This document shows, piece by piece, positions 34,024 through 43,219 of a stretch of DNA of 64,000 nt. The stretch's first letter is position 1. Each line of letters opens with the position of its first letter. A model generated the notes under the pieces. The model was not told the DNA's origin, made no database searches, and worked only from the letters and a program-made list of their open reading frames with translations. Source of the DNA: an uncultured Paracoccaceae bacterium (GTDB taxonomy: Bacteria > Pseudomonadota > Alphaproteobacteria > Rhodobacterales > Rhodobacteraceae); NCBI GenBank assembly GCA_947494675.1, contig CANLVP010000001.1, positions 1,364,001 through 1,428,000 on the forward strand, written 5' to 3'. A program made the position numbers and the translations under genes.

Positions 34024-36192
34024 ATGCGTGCGCTGTTTCTGATACTGGTGCTTTGGCCAATGGCGTCGTCGTCTGAAACCGCCGATCTCAGAACGGGTTG
34101 GCACCCAACTTTTACGCGCATTGTTGTCTCTATCCCCACGGGGGCGGAGTGGCAGCTGGGGCGAACTAACGATGGGTTCGGGTTTCGCGCCGATGGGATT
34201 GACGACTTTGATACACGCGGGTTCTTTACGCGGCTTCCGCTCGACAGAATTTCCGACGCCCGTTCACAAGACGCAGCTTTGGAATTGTTACTGACCTGCG
34301 ATTGCCATGCCGACGCGTTCTTGTGGCAGCCAGATAAGGTCGTCGTCGATATATTGGATGGCCCGCCGCCGGCTGACAACGCCTACGAAGTTTCGCTTGC
34401 CATCCCTGACGCGGAGCCAGTGGCTATAGTGAGCGCACCGCCAGTCGAACTGGATCTGTTGCCCATGCCAAAAGCGAGGGTTTCACTTTCTGACATTAGC
34501 CCCATTGGCGAGGTTGAACCAGAACAGACCGACCTTGCTGAAATCGAAGCAAGGATCATCGACGGCCTTACCAGAGCCGCCGATCAGGGACTTCTGACAC
34601 TATCATCACCGGTTGACGTCATTCTGAACGAAGAGGAGGCTGTCCCTGAGCTCGAAGTTTCAACGGTTGAAAAAGTCGAAACCGTTAGAACTCCCGAGAA
34701 TGTTCTTCCGCCCCGTTCCGGTGTCGAGGCAAGGACCAGTATCGATCTCGGCATAGATCTTACTGAACTACTGCAACCCGGGCAGACAAATGAGATTGAT
34801 TGTTGGCCAGATTCTTATGTTCAATTTGATGATTGGGTCAACGGCGAGAACTTTTCAGAGATAACAGGTTCACTGCGTGCGCGGGTCTATGGGGAGTTTG
34901 ACCGTATCGATCATGCCGCTGTCACGGACCTCGCGCGGGCTTACCTATACTTTGGGTTCGGACGTGAGGCAGCTCAAACCCTGAAAATTGATGGTGAAAA
35001 GACTGCAGAACGTGCGGCAATCGTTGCTTTGGCCCAGATCATCGACGGTGACGAGGGCGACCTTTCTGCGGTCACGGTGCAAATCGGGTGTCCAGGTCAG
35101 GTTGCTCTTTGGGCGGCATTGGCGACGCCGGTCAATTCAATTGACGCCGTCGATGATCCGGATCGCCTGGTTCGTCAATTCAAGACATTGCCTGACCAAC
35201 TGCGCGCGCATCTTGCCCCAACGTTTGCAACACGCTTGGCCGCAATAGGCCAAAGCGATACGGCGGAAAATTTGCTCTCAAGCACACCTGAAACTTCGGG
35301 AACAGGCTTTGAAGAGGCGATTGTTGTCGCGGAGATTGCAACGAAACGAGGCGACTTCGAGACTGCGGAGGCAACGCTCTCGGGCCTTGCGACCAGAGAC
35401 AGAGACGCCACGCCTGAAGCATTGATTGATCTCATCACTATTCAAATGGGACAGGGCAAATCAATTGATCCAGATATGATTGCACTGCTCGAAACCAAAC
35501 GATTTGAGTATCGGGACGCTGATGTTGCGGGTCGCTTAGCGGAGGTTCATCTGCGTTCGCAAGTTTATCAGGATCAATTCAACGCAGCATTGGAGAATCT
35601 GCGCGAGTCGTTTCCGGTCGTCACGGCCCCAGACTACCAAGAGCTTTTGGCGCATATCTTCGACAATGTAGCTGAACGAGCGGAAGACATATCCTTTTTG
35701 GAGTTTGCTTATACTGAAGAGGCCGTCGCGGTCGCCCCGGCATCAGGGAACAAGGTTGCAGAACGTCTCTTGGAAATAGGATTTCCGAACCGTGCTTCCG
35801 AAATTTTAGCATCTAGCGCAGAAGGCGCGGCCATGGCCGAGCGAAGATATCTCCGGGCATCTGCATCAATGAAGATGGGTCAAATCGAAGAGGCTCAAGA
35901 AGAGTTGGCAGGTATCGGGACAAGTCGCGCCGCGGAAATTCTGGCCCTACCAACCGACACCAAAGTTGGCGACCCTTCGAGTGCTTGGCGAAACGGGGAT
36001 TGGTCGAGTTTGGCCGAAACAGAAGATGTGCTCCTTCAGACTGCATCGTCTCTCGCGCGAGAACAAATCGACCCAACTCCGGATCCCACGACACCACTTA
36101 GGCAAGGTCAGGATCTCATAGAGCAGGCCGCAGCGACTCGCGAAACCGTGGACGAATTGCTAGCCCGGTTCGCCGAACCGGACGTCGATTAA
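34024..36192 (+). CDS. Large AMIN-like/helical-repeat protein following motA
   Basis: 722 residues. It has a probable signal peptide (about residues 1-17, MRALFLILVLWPMASSS). A beta-rich AMIN-like segment of about 90 residues follows (WHPTFTRIVVSIPTGAEWQL ... VVVDILDGPP). After an acidic linker, roughly residues 260-700 are helical repeats resembling TPR (LARAYLYFGFGREAAQTL; ATKRGDFETAEATLSGLA). It is probably periplasmic. The start abuts the motA stop, so it is translated with motA. The gene looks AT-richer than its neighbours, suggesting fast evolution. The function is unknown; a peptidoglycan or stator-related scaffold is possible. Confidence 0.7.
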   Translation: MRALFLILVLWPMASSSETADLRTGWHPTFTRIVVSIPTGAEWQLGRTNDGFGFRADGIDDFDTRGFFTRLPLDRISDARSQDAALELLLTCDCHADAFLWQPDKVVVDILDGPPPADNAYEVSLAIPDAEPVAIVSAPPVELDLLPMPKARVSLSDISPIGEVEPEQTDLAEIEARIIDGLTRAADQGLLTLSSPVDVILNEEEAVPELEVSTVEKVETVRTPENVLPPRSGVEARTSIDLGIDLTELLQPGQTNEIDCWPDSYVQFDDWVNGENFSEITGSLRARVYGEFDRIDHAAVTDLARAYLYFGFGREAAQTLKIDGEKTAERAAIVALAQIIDGDEGDLSAVTVQIGCPGQVALWAALATPVNSIDAVDDPDRLVRQFKTLPDQLRAHLAPTFATRLAAIGQSDTAENLLSSTPETSGTGFEEAIVVAEIATKRGDFETAEATLSGLATRDRDATPEALIDLITIQMGQGKSIDPDMIALLETKRFEYRDADVAGRLAEVHLRSQVYQDQFNAALENLRESFPVVTAPDYQELLAHIFDNVAERAEDISFLEFAYTEEAVAVAPASGNKVAERLLEIGFPNRASEILASSAEGAAMAERRYLRASASMKMGQIEEAQEELAGIGTSRAAEILALPTDTKVGDPSSAWRNGDWSSLAETEDVLLQTASSLAREQIDPTPDPTTPLRQGQDLIEQAAATRETVDELLARFAEPDVD

Positions 36193-36393
36193 TTATGGCG
36201 ATGGTCAGACTTTAGTAACCAAGAACCGCTAGCAATATCCCAACAGGAACGGGAGTTTGAGGATAATGTGCAGAATGCCATGGTCCAACAGGTCTGCGAA
36301 GCAGGTCTTCGGTGTGACCGTAGAATCGTCACAAATCGACGTGGCAAAAAAAACGCGGGCCCAATTCAGATGGAGTGTCCCCAACCTCGGTGC

Positions 36394-36416
36394 GAACCCT
36401 AGAGGCATTCTAGGTT
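36394..36416 (+). other. Leader hairpin upstream of flhA
   Basis: Arms GAACC(C)TAGA and TCTAGGTTC with one bulged C and a GGCAT loop, 30 bases before flhA. The surrounding 253-base spacer (36193-36445) shows no convincing gene; a 60-codon frame from 36257 has neither a ribosome site nor any recognisable domain. It may hold the flhA promoter. Confidence 0.35.
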
Positions 36417-36445
36417 CCTGTTGCGGTTCGCAGGCCTAAGCCGAG

Positions 36446-38536
36446 ATGGAATCGCTGGGCATAAGAACATTCGTCAATCCGACGATCTTGTTGGCCGTCG
36501 CATTAATGGCGATCATTGTGATGATGATCCTTCCGATGCCAGCATGGGTTCTCGACATCGGGTTGGCTGCTTCGTTTGCCCTGGCAATCCTCATGTTCAC
36601 GGTGACGCTCTTTATTCAAAGGCCATTGGATTTTTCCGCTTTTCCGACCGTCTTGTTGGCGTCCCTCATGCTGCGATTGTCGCTGAATGTATCGTCAACG
36701 AAACTTATCATCGGTGAAGGCCACACCGGGACGAACGCGGCTGGCGACGTCATCGAAGGCTTCGCCATGTTCGTGATGAGCGGCAACGCGTTGCTCGGCG
36801 TCGTTGTCTTTTGTGTGTTGTTGATCGTGAATTTCATCGTGATCAACAAAGGCGCGACGCGCATGGCCGAGGTCGGCGCACGTTTTGCGTTGGACGCCAT
36901 GCCCGGCAAACAGCTTGCAATCGACAGCGACGTGGCAGCTGGCGCCATCGATCACGAAGAAGCCAAACGCCGACGTGAGTTGGAACAAGCCGAGACGACA
37001 TTTTTTGGATCACTCGATGGCGCGTCAAAATTTGTGAAAGGTGACGCCGTTGCAGGTCTTTTGATCACAGCGCTCAATCTCATCATGGGGCTGATCATTG
37101 GAATTGCGATCCATGACATGCCGATCGGTCAAGCATTTGAAACATATGCAATTTTGACCGTTGGGGACGGCTTGGTCAGTCAAATCCCAGCCGTCATCAT
37201 TTCAATTGCGGCCGCCCTTTTGCTGGCGCGTGGCGGGGCCACAGGCGCGACGGACCTTGCCATCATGGATCAACTTGGCCGTCATCCGGCCGCGCTTTCG
37301 ACCGTCGCCGTCTTGATGGGGCTCTTCGCGCTTGTCCCTGGCATGCCTTTTCTGCCGTTCTTGGTTGGTTCGTTAGTCCTCGGGACTTGTGCCTATTTCT
37401 TGGTTTCCGCCGCAAAAAAACGCGAACGGGACGAGGCAATTCCCGAAGCCACCCCTGACAATACAACTCCCGAAGCATCGATCGGGGATATGCTTGACCT
37501 CGACGATATTCATGTCGAATTTGCTCCTGATCTTGTGGATATGGTGCTGGATCAGGGGACCGGGCTCGATGCGCGCATCGCAAATATGCGCAATCATGTT
37601 GGCACCGCGTTTGGGGTCCTGCTCCCGGAAATTCGACTGACGGACAATGCGGCTCTGCCGCAAGGAACTTACGTTGTTCATGTGCAGGGGGTGGAGCAAG
37701 CCCGCGACACCCTTAAGCCAGACCAAGTCCTTGCTTTGTTACCTGACGGCGATACGGTCGATCTTGATGGGGACACCGTTTCAGAACCTGTTTATGGCGC
37801 GCCGGCCAAGTGGATCGGTAAACGTCAGCAGGAAAAAGCAGCGCTGAGCGGATTGACAACCGTCCAGCCTGCAGAAGTTCTCGCAACGCACTTGTTGGAG
37901 ATTGTGAAAGCGAATTTTCCAAGGCTTCTGAGCCACAAAGCCTTGCGCCGCAGGTTGGACGAAATGACAACCCTGACCGATGTGGATCGCGCCGGCGCGA
38001 ACCGCATACTCCTCGAAGAATTGATGCCGGACAAGGTGCCAATGGATGTTCTTTTGTCGGTCATGCGGCTCTTGCTCGAAGAACGGGTTTCGGTGCGCAA
38101 CCTGCCGCTTATCATGGAGGCGATTGCCGAAGCGCGACAGGTCCACCAAACGATCGACGGAATCACAGAACACGTACGCCAAAGGTTGGGTTTCCAACTG
38201 GTGGCCGAGGTGCGGCGCAACGATGGGACCATACCGCTCGTGCAGCTCGCGCCGGAGTGGGAAGACGCATTCACGACCTATGAATTGCGGGGCGAGCGTG
38301 GCGGCGCTGACGTCGCGCTGCCGCCCGAAACGTTCAACAAATTGGCCGATGGCATCGCGGACAAACTCGCGCTGGCGGCGCAACAAGGGGCCTATGCGGC
38401 CGTTGTCACCTCCATGCGGCGCCGTCGGTTCTTGCGGACGGTCATGGCGGCACGCGGGATTCTCAACCCGGTTCTTTCCTTCGAAGAGATCGGGATTGAT
38501 GCTAAACCCGCGCTTGTTGGCCTTGTCGCGGCATGA
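36446..38536 (+). CDS. flhA: Flagellar export apparatus protein FlhA
   Basis: 696 residues. The N-terminal half has about eight membrane helices and the export-gate signature (RPLDFSAFPTVLLASLMLRL; MAEVGARFALDAMPGKQLAI; GDAVAGLLITALNLIMGL). The C-terminal cytoplasmic half docks chaperone-substrate complexes (VPMDVLLSVMRLLLEERVSV). The usual length is about 690. The stop overlaps the fliR start. Confidence 0.96.
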   Translation: MESLGIRTFVNPTILLAVALMAIIVMMILPMPAWVLDIGLAASFALAILMFTVTLFIQRPLDFSAFPTVLLASLMLRLSLNVSSTKLIIGEGHTGTNAAGDVIEGFAMFVMSGNALLGVVVFCVLLIVNFIVINKGATRMAEVGARFALDAMPGKQLAIDSDVAAGAIDHEEAKRRRELEQAETTFFGSLDGASKFVKGDAVAGLLITALNLIMGLIIGIAIHDMPIGQAFETYAILTVGDGLVSQIPAVIISIAAALLLARGGATGATDLAIMDQLGRHPAALSTVAVLMGLFALVPGMPFLPFLVGSLVLGTCAYFLVSAAKKRERDEAIPEATPDNTTPEASIGDMLDLDDIHVEFAPDLVDMVLDQGTGLDARIANMRNHVGTAFGVLLPEIRLTDNAALPQGTYVVHVQGVEQARDTLKPDQVLALLPDGDTVDLDGDTVSEPVYGAPAKWIGKRQQEKAALSGLTTVQPAEVLATHLLEIVKANFPRLLSHKALRRRLDEMTTLTDVDRAGANRILLEELMPDKVPMDVLLSVMRLLLEERVSVRNLPLIMEAIAEARQVHQTIDGITEHVRQRLGFQLVAEVRRNDGTIPLVQLAPEWEDAFTTYELRGERGGADVALPPETFNKLADGIADKLALAAQQGAYAAVVTSMRRRRFLRTVMAARGILNPVLSFEEIGIDAKPALVGLVAA

Positions 38537-39315
38537 TCGCAGATCTGTTAACCCTACTCCCCATTGCGCAATCGGCGCTTTGGGCGGGATTTGCAGTTTT
38601 TCTGCGCGTCGGTGCGATGATGTCGCTCTTGCCCGCATTCGGAGAGCAAAGCGTTCCCGTTAGGGTCCGGCTTGGGGTCAGCCTTGCGTTCTGCATGATT
38701 ATCACGCCAGCAATCGCGCCTAATGTCGGGCCGGTTCCGGAAGACATTTTACCGGCCGTCATAACCCTCTTGCCCGAAGTTTTGACCGGCTTGTTCTTCG
38801 GTTTGTTACTCCGCTTCTTCGTCTTTGCGCTGCAGATCGCTGGGACGATCGCCGCGCAGTCGACATCTTTGTCACAAATCTTTGGCGGTTCCGCGGGCGT
38901 CGACCCCCAGCCGGCGATGGCGCATGTTTTGGTCGTCGCGGGCTTGGCCCTCGCTGCGATGATGGGTTTGCACGTCCATTTCGCAGGCTACATCCTTCAG
39001 ACTTATACATTGGTGCCCTTGGGTGTCTGGCTGGCATCTGAAATCGCCGTTGATCTTGGCGTTCTCGCGGTCAGTAAGACGTTTGTCTTGGGGTTTACCC
39101 TGGCCGCGCCGTTTCTGATTGCATCGCTCATCTATAACGTGACGCTCGGCGTCATTAACCGTGCGATGCCGCAACTGATGGTGTCTTTCGTGGGTGCGCC
39201 CGCCATCACGGCTGGCGGGCTCTTGCTGCTTGTGCTGACGGCTCCGTTGATGCTGTCGCTGTGGGTAGAGGCGTTTTCCATCGTCGTCATGAACCCATCA
39301 GGAGGTTGGGAATGA
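38533..39315 (+). CDS. fliR: Flagellar export gate protein FliR
   Basis: 260 residues, strongly hydrophobic with about six membrane segments. Family features include FLRVGAMMSLLPAFGEQSVPVRVRLGV and the LPEVLTGLFFGLLLRFFVFALQIAG stretch. It forms the export gate with FliP and FliQ. Four-base overlaps with flhA and flhB give translational coupling. Confidence 0.94.
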   Translation: MIADLLTLLPIAQSALWAGFAVFLRVGAMMSLLPAFGEQSVPVRVRLGVSLAFCMIITPAIAPNVGPVPEDILPAVITLLPEVLTGLFFGLLLRFFVFALQIAGTIAAQSTSLSQIFGGSAGVDPQPAMAHVLVVAGLALAAMMGLHVHFAGYILQTYTLVPLGVWLASEIAVDLGVLAVSKTFVLGFTLAAPFLIASLIYNVTLGVINRAMPQLMVSFVGAPAITAGGLLLLVLTAPLMLSLWVEAFSIVVMNPSGGWE

Positions 39316-40397
39316 GCGAGGAGAGTGGCGACGAAGACAAGCAATTTGAGCCGAGCCAAAAGAAGCTCGATGACGCCCGCAAAAAGGGTGAGATTCCGCG
39401 ATCCGTCGATCTGACCACGGCAGCCGCATATGGCGGCGTCTTGACGGCAGCTTTTGCCTTTGGGCCTGCGGCGATTTCGGGGCTTGGCGATGCGATGATG
39501 ATCCTGATTGATCAATCCGATAGGCTGGCACGGGTCACTTTTGCAGGTTCGAAGACGCCCATCATTGGAGGGATCCTGCGCGAGGTGGTGATGGCCATCG
39601 CTCCCATTTTCGCGATTCCCGCGATCTTTGCCATCCTTGCAGTCATTGGCCAACGGGCATTCGTAGTTGCACCTGCAAAGATCAAACCGAAACTGTCCAA
39701 CATCTCGATTCTGCAGGGCTTCAAGAAAAAATTTGGCCGCAACGGATTCTTTGAATTCGGCAAGAGCTTCTTCAAATTGCTGGTGTTCAGCTCGGTCTTG
39801 TTCTTGTTCCTCTGGCAGCAAATGGACCGCATGATCGGCGCGATGTACATGTCACCCGGCATGATCGTGGTCGAGCTGATGCGCTTGGTCCTCGCGCTAT
39901 TGCTCATTGTTTTGGCCATCGCACTGGTTTTCGGCGTTGTCGATTTCCTTTGGCAACGCGCCGAACATTTCCGCAAAAACCGGATGTCCCGCAAAGAAAT
40001 GATGGACGAGTTGAAGCAATCCGAGGGTGACCCCTTGATGAAGCAGCAGCGCCGTCAAAAGGGCATGGATTTGGCGACCAATCAGATGCTCGCGGATGTA
40101 CCCGATGCCAACGTCGTTGTGGTCAACCCGACCCACTACGCTGTCGCATTGAAATGGGACCGCATGTCAGCGACGGCACCGATCTGCGTGGCCAAAGGCA
40201 CGGACGAGATTGCCGCAAAAATTCGAGAGGTCGCATCGGAAAATGCGGTGCCGCTCCATTCCGATCCTCCAACGGCGCGCGCGCTTCATGCAACGGTCAA
40301 AATCGGTGACGAAATTCCGTCAGAGCATTATCAGGCCGTGGCTGCCGCGATCCGCTTTGCAGAGAGCATCCGTGCCAAAGCCAAGGCGTGGTCATGA
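39312..40397 (+). CDS. flhB: Flagellar export specificity switch FlhB
   Basis: 361 residues. A charged N-terminus (DKQFEPSQKKLDDARKKGEI) precedes four membrane helices. The C-terminal cytoplasmic domain contains the self-cleaving NPTH motif in VVVVNPTHYAVALKW. The cleaved protein switches export from hook to filament substrates in concert with FliK. The ATG at 39312 overlaps the fliR stop and has GGAGG 11 bases upstream. Confidence 0.96.
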   Translation: MSEESGDEDKQFEPSQKKLDDARKKGEIPRSVDLTTAAAYGGVLTAAFAFGPAAISGLGDAMMILIDQSDRLARVTFAGSKTPIIGGILREVVMAIAPIFAIPAIFAILAVIGQRAFVVAPAKIKPKLSNISILQGFKKKFGRNGFFEFGKSFFKLLVFSSVLFLFLWQQMDRMIGAMYMSPGMIVVELMRLVLALLLIVLAIALVFGVVDFLWQRAEHFRKNRMSRKEMMDELKQSEGDPLMKQQRRQKGMDLATNQMLADVPDANVVVVNPTHYAVALKWDRMSATAPICVAKGTDEIAAKIREVASENAVPLHSDPPTARALHATVKIGDEIPSEHYQAVAAAIRFAESIRAKAKAWS

Positions 40398-40780
40398 AGA
40401 CTGATCAGCTCAAGGACCTCTTGCAGCTTGCCGAGACTGCCTTTGCCGCCGAGCAATCGAAACTGGCCAATCTAAGCAGCCAGGAACACAATTTGCGGGA
40501 CCAGCTTGCGGCGCTTACATCGTCGCGACAGCAGTCGGTTGATCGGCTCGCGCCAACCCCGGCTGGACGCGCAGGAGCAGAAGTGCGCTGGCATCGTTGG
40601 ATCGATAGCCGACGCGAAACACTGAACCGGGAATTGGCGACAGTGCTCGCCAAACGGGCAACGGCTGTCGCATCTGTGCGCAAGGCATTTGGCAAGAAAG
40701 AGGCTTTGGCCGCGCTCGTCGCACGGGCCAAAGCCGATGATTTACAGCAGCAAAACCGCAGGCGCGATTATACGTCCTGA
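40394..40780 (+). CDS. Small coiled-coil protein after flhB (FliJ-like candidate)
   Basis: 128 residues, helical throughout, rich in Ala, Arg and Gln (LLQLAETAFAAEQSKLANL; RETLNRELATVLAKRATAV). There is no signal or membrane segment. Size, charge and coiled-coil character fit FliJ, which helps the export ATPase FliI, but sequence identity is not enough to assert it. Its ATG overlaps the flhB stop. Its last 13 bases overlap the convergent end of the FliL-like gene. Confidence 0.6.
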   Translation: MKTDQLKDLLQLAETAFAAEQSKLANLSSQEHNLRDQLAALTSSRQQSVDRLAPTPAGRAGAEVRWHRWIDSRRETLNRELATVLAKRATAVASVRKAFGKKEALAALVARAKADDLQQQNRRRDYTS

Positions 40781-41277
40781 CGCAGAATATCGAGCACCAG
40801 GACATCCAAGGCCGTCGCCCCCAAAACGGATTGCGCGCTTTGCAAGAGGTCTTCGCGCAGGATCCGCATGTTGCTTGTGCTGGTAAAATTGCCCGAGAAT
40901 CCGCCGATGTTGGCGTGGTTGAACATCACCTGTAAAAGTCCGTCCCGAAGGCGGGGCTCGACGGCCAAAACGGCATCTTCCCCACCTGGTGGAACGGCGA
41001 TGCCGATGGAAAGGACCACCATAGCGGCGATCTTTTCGTCATCGATGACCGGTATGACAAATTGATTTTCAAGTTTCGCATAGGCGACCTCTTCCGCGGT
41101 CGCATCAACCGGGGGAAGCTCGGGCGTCGCGTCTGCAGCGACCTGCGTCTCACCCGGCAAACAATGCTCGCTCGCGTCCGCATGTTCTTCAACCGGTTCA
41201 GGTTTCAAAACGATGCCGGCCCCCACGCCGGCACCTGTGCCGACCAATAGCAAGATCAATGGAACAATAAGTTTCAT
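40768..41277 (-). CDS. Second FliL-like basal body protein
   Basis: 169 residues. An N-terminal membrane helix (LIVPLILLLVGTGAGVGAGIVL) is followed by a short acidic linker with one cysteine, then a FliL-like periplasmic domain (DAVLAVEPRLRDGLLQVMF; LREDLLQSAQSVLGATALDVLVLDIL). The ATG at 41277 has GGAGA upstream. It lies downstream of flgH with a 15-base gap and is in the same operon. It overlaps the FliJ-like gene tail to tail by 13 bases. Confidence 0.78.
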   Translation of the reverse strand: MKLIVPLILLLVGTGAGVGAGIVLKPEPVEEHADASEHCLPGETQVAADATPELPPVDATAEEVAYAKLENQFVIPVIDDEKIAAMVVLSIGIAVPPGGEDAVLAVEPRLRDGLLQVMFNHANIGGFSGNFTSTSNMRILREDLLQSAQSVLGATALDVLVLDILRQDV

Positions 41278-41292
41278 CGTCAATGTCTCCGA

Positions 41293-42018
41293 TTAAAAGG
41301 GCAGGATCGCTTCGACAGCCTGCTGGCCATAGCGCGGTTGCTGCATGTCGGTGATTTGGCCACGCCCGCCATAGGAAATCCGGGCAGAGGCGATTTTGTC
41401 GTAAGTGATTTCATTCTGTCGGGTGACATCCGCGGGGCGGACAAATCCCGAAACAAGTAACTCACGGAGTTCAAAGTTCACGCGCACCTCTTGCTGGCCC
41501 TGAATGGCAAGGACACCGTTGGGCAGAACATCGGTAATCGTCGCGGCAACCCGCAAAGTCAGTTTTTCATTGCGCCGTACTGATCCATCGCCCGCGGACG
41601 AACTGCTGGAATTGATGCCAACCGCGTTGCCCAGCGATGCGCCATCGGGCAACCTTGGGTCGATTCGCTGCGGCAGCCCCAACAGCTGCGGAACGGCCAT
41701 TTGCTGGGCCGCACTGCGTGATCGGTCAGACGAATTGGAAATTTCGGCTTGGTCGTCAATTTCGATGACGACCGTCAATATGTCACCGCGCTGCATGGCC
41801 CGTTGATCGCCAAGCAAGGACCCGCGATCACCGGTCCAAAGCGATGCGCCTGATCCCGGAAACCGGGGGGAGCGGTCCACCACTTGTGGCAAGCTGTAGG
41901 TGACCATGGCCGTGCGATCATCCGTGGCGACAATTGATGTCATTTCAGGCGCTTGACCGACCTTCGTGCTGCTGCACGCCGCCAATGCCACGAAAGCCAA
42001 GAGTTTAATGCGAAACAT
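41293..42018 (-). CDS. flgH: Flagellar L-ring lipoprotein FlgH
   Basis: 241 residues with a lipoprotein signal (MFRIKLLAFVALAACSS, lipobox LAAC). The mature region contains LWTGDRGSLLGDQRAMQRGDILTVVI and the C-terminal RPADVTRQNEITYDKIASARISYGGRG, both typical of FlgH. It forms the outer-membrane ring. Its start overlaps the flgA 3' end by 14 bases. Confidence 0.95.
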   Translation of the reverse strand: MFRIKLLAFVALAACSSTKVGQAPEMTSIVATDDRTAMVTYSLPQVVDRSPRFPGSGASLWTGDRGSLLGDQRAMQRGDILTVVIEIDDQAEISNSSDRSRSAAQQMAVPQLLGLPQRIDPRLPDGASLGNAVGINSSSSSAGDGSVRRNEKLTLRVAATITDVLPNGVLAIQGQQEVRVNFELRELLVSGFVRPADVTRQNEITYDKIASARISYGGRGQITDMQQPRYGQQAVEAILPF

Positions 42019-42421
42019 AGGCGGCTCCATCTTCTCCGATCCGGGCAGAGACGGTGCTGCGTGATGACAGGTTCATCACCCGCAGCATTTCGCCAACGCC
42101 AGCGCGGCCCAGTGACCGGCCTTCGGTCGCGATATAAAGTCCACCGGCGTCATAGATCAGCGGCACGATGTCGTTGCGGTCGACCACGGCAGGAAATCCC
42201 ACATCGGCGGGCCTGACCGGCCGCCCGGCATAAAGCGCCACGCGCGCTTCCATACCAACCAGCAGCAATGGATCGTCCACACCGCCATTGGCGGAGACGT
42301 TGCGCAGCAGCAGATCTTCTTCGCGGATCAGAGATTGCGCAGGGATCGTGCGGGCGGCGACAAGCACATCGGCGGCGGCGGGTGCTGCGGTCAGCAGCAA
42401 AAGGATCAGGGCGCGGATCAT
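42005..42421 (-). CDS. flgA: P-ring assembly chaperone FlgA
   Basis: 138 residues with a signal peptide (about residues 1-17, LILLLLTAAPAAA) and one SAF domain, as in short FlgA proteins (ARTIPAQSLIREEDLLLRNV; AGRPVRPADVG). It is a periplasmic chaperone for FlgI. It overlaps flgG by four bases. Confidence 0.9.
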   Translation of the reverse strand: MIRALILLLLTAAPAAADVLVAARTIPAQSLIREEDLLLRNVSANGGVDDPLLLVGMEARVALYAGRPVRPADVGFPAVVDRNDIVPLIYDAGGLYIATEGRSLGRAGVGEMLRVMNLSSRSTVSARIGEDGAAYVSH

Positions 42422-43203
42422 CGGATTTGCACCATCGCGCTGAGCATTTGGTCACCAGCAGTGATCACTTTTGAATTCAGCTCATAGCCGCGTTGCGCCT
42501 CGATCAGATCGGTGACTTCTTTCACCGGATCAACGGAACTGTCTTCAAGATAACCCTGCCGCAAAAGCCCAAGCCCATCCTGCCCGGGGTCATTCACGAC
42601 CGACGGACCAGAGGCGGGCGATTCAAGGAAAAGGTTCGAGCCGATCGCCTCAAGCCCCTTGGGGTTGGTAAAGCTGGCCAGCGTGAATTGCCCCAAAAGT
42701 TGTGGCTGAACTTGGTCGACGAAATAGGCGTAAACCTCGCCTTCTGCGTTGATCGAAATGGACCGCGCATCTTGCGGGATCGTGATATCCGGCACGACCG
42801 GGTAGCCATCTGCCGTTACGATCTGACCTTCGCCGGTGCGCTTCAGCGCGCCATCACGCGTATAGGCCGGGACACCGCTGGGAAGCGTGACCTCCAGATA
42901 TCCTTGTCCTTCAATCGCCACATCCAGATCACCGCCCGTCTGCCCAAGCGACCCCTGCGCCAGCATCATGCTGACCGAACTCGCCCGCACACCAAGACCA
43001 AGCTGAATGCCCGTGGGCAATTGGGTGCCGTCAGAGGCATTGATCGTGCCGGGTCGCGCGAGCTGTTGATAGTGCAGGTCCGCAAACTCTGCCCGGCGGG
43101 CGTTGTAACCCGTGGTGGACATGTTCGCGAGGTTGTTGGAAATCACTTCGACCCGCATCTGTTGTGCGGTCATGCCAGCGGCGGCGATCTTGAGTGCGCG
43201 CAT
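42418..43203 (-). CDS. flgG: Distal rod protein FlgG
   Basis: 261 residues. The conserved N-terminus is MRALKIAAAGMTAQQMRVEVISNNLANMSTTGY-like, with the NNLAN motif, and the C-terminal block is KEVTDLIEAQRGYELNSKVIT. The middle contains DLDVAIEGQGYLEVTLPSG. It forms the distal rod. It follows flgF by 16 bases. Confidence 0.95.
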   Translation of the reverse strand: MRALKIAAAGMTAQQMRVEVISNNLANMSTTGYNARRAEFADLHYQQLARPGTINASDGTQLPTGIQLGLGVRASSVSMMLAQGSLGQTGGDLDVAIEGQGYLEVTLPSGVPAYTRDGALKRTGEGQIVTADGYPVVPDITIPQDARSISINAEGEVYAYFVDQVQPQLLGQFTLASFTNPKGLEAIGSNLFLESPASGPSVVNDPGQDGLGLLRQGYLEDSSVDPVKEVTDLIEAQRGYELNSKVITAGDQMLSAMVQIR

Positions 43204-43219
43204 AAGGCTTCTCCTGTTA

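Noticed and set aside
36257-36439. 60-codon ORF upstream of flhA
   Set aside because: Poor ribosome site, no domain, and a leader hairpin lies within it; probably noncoding.
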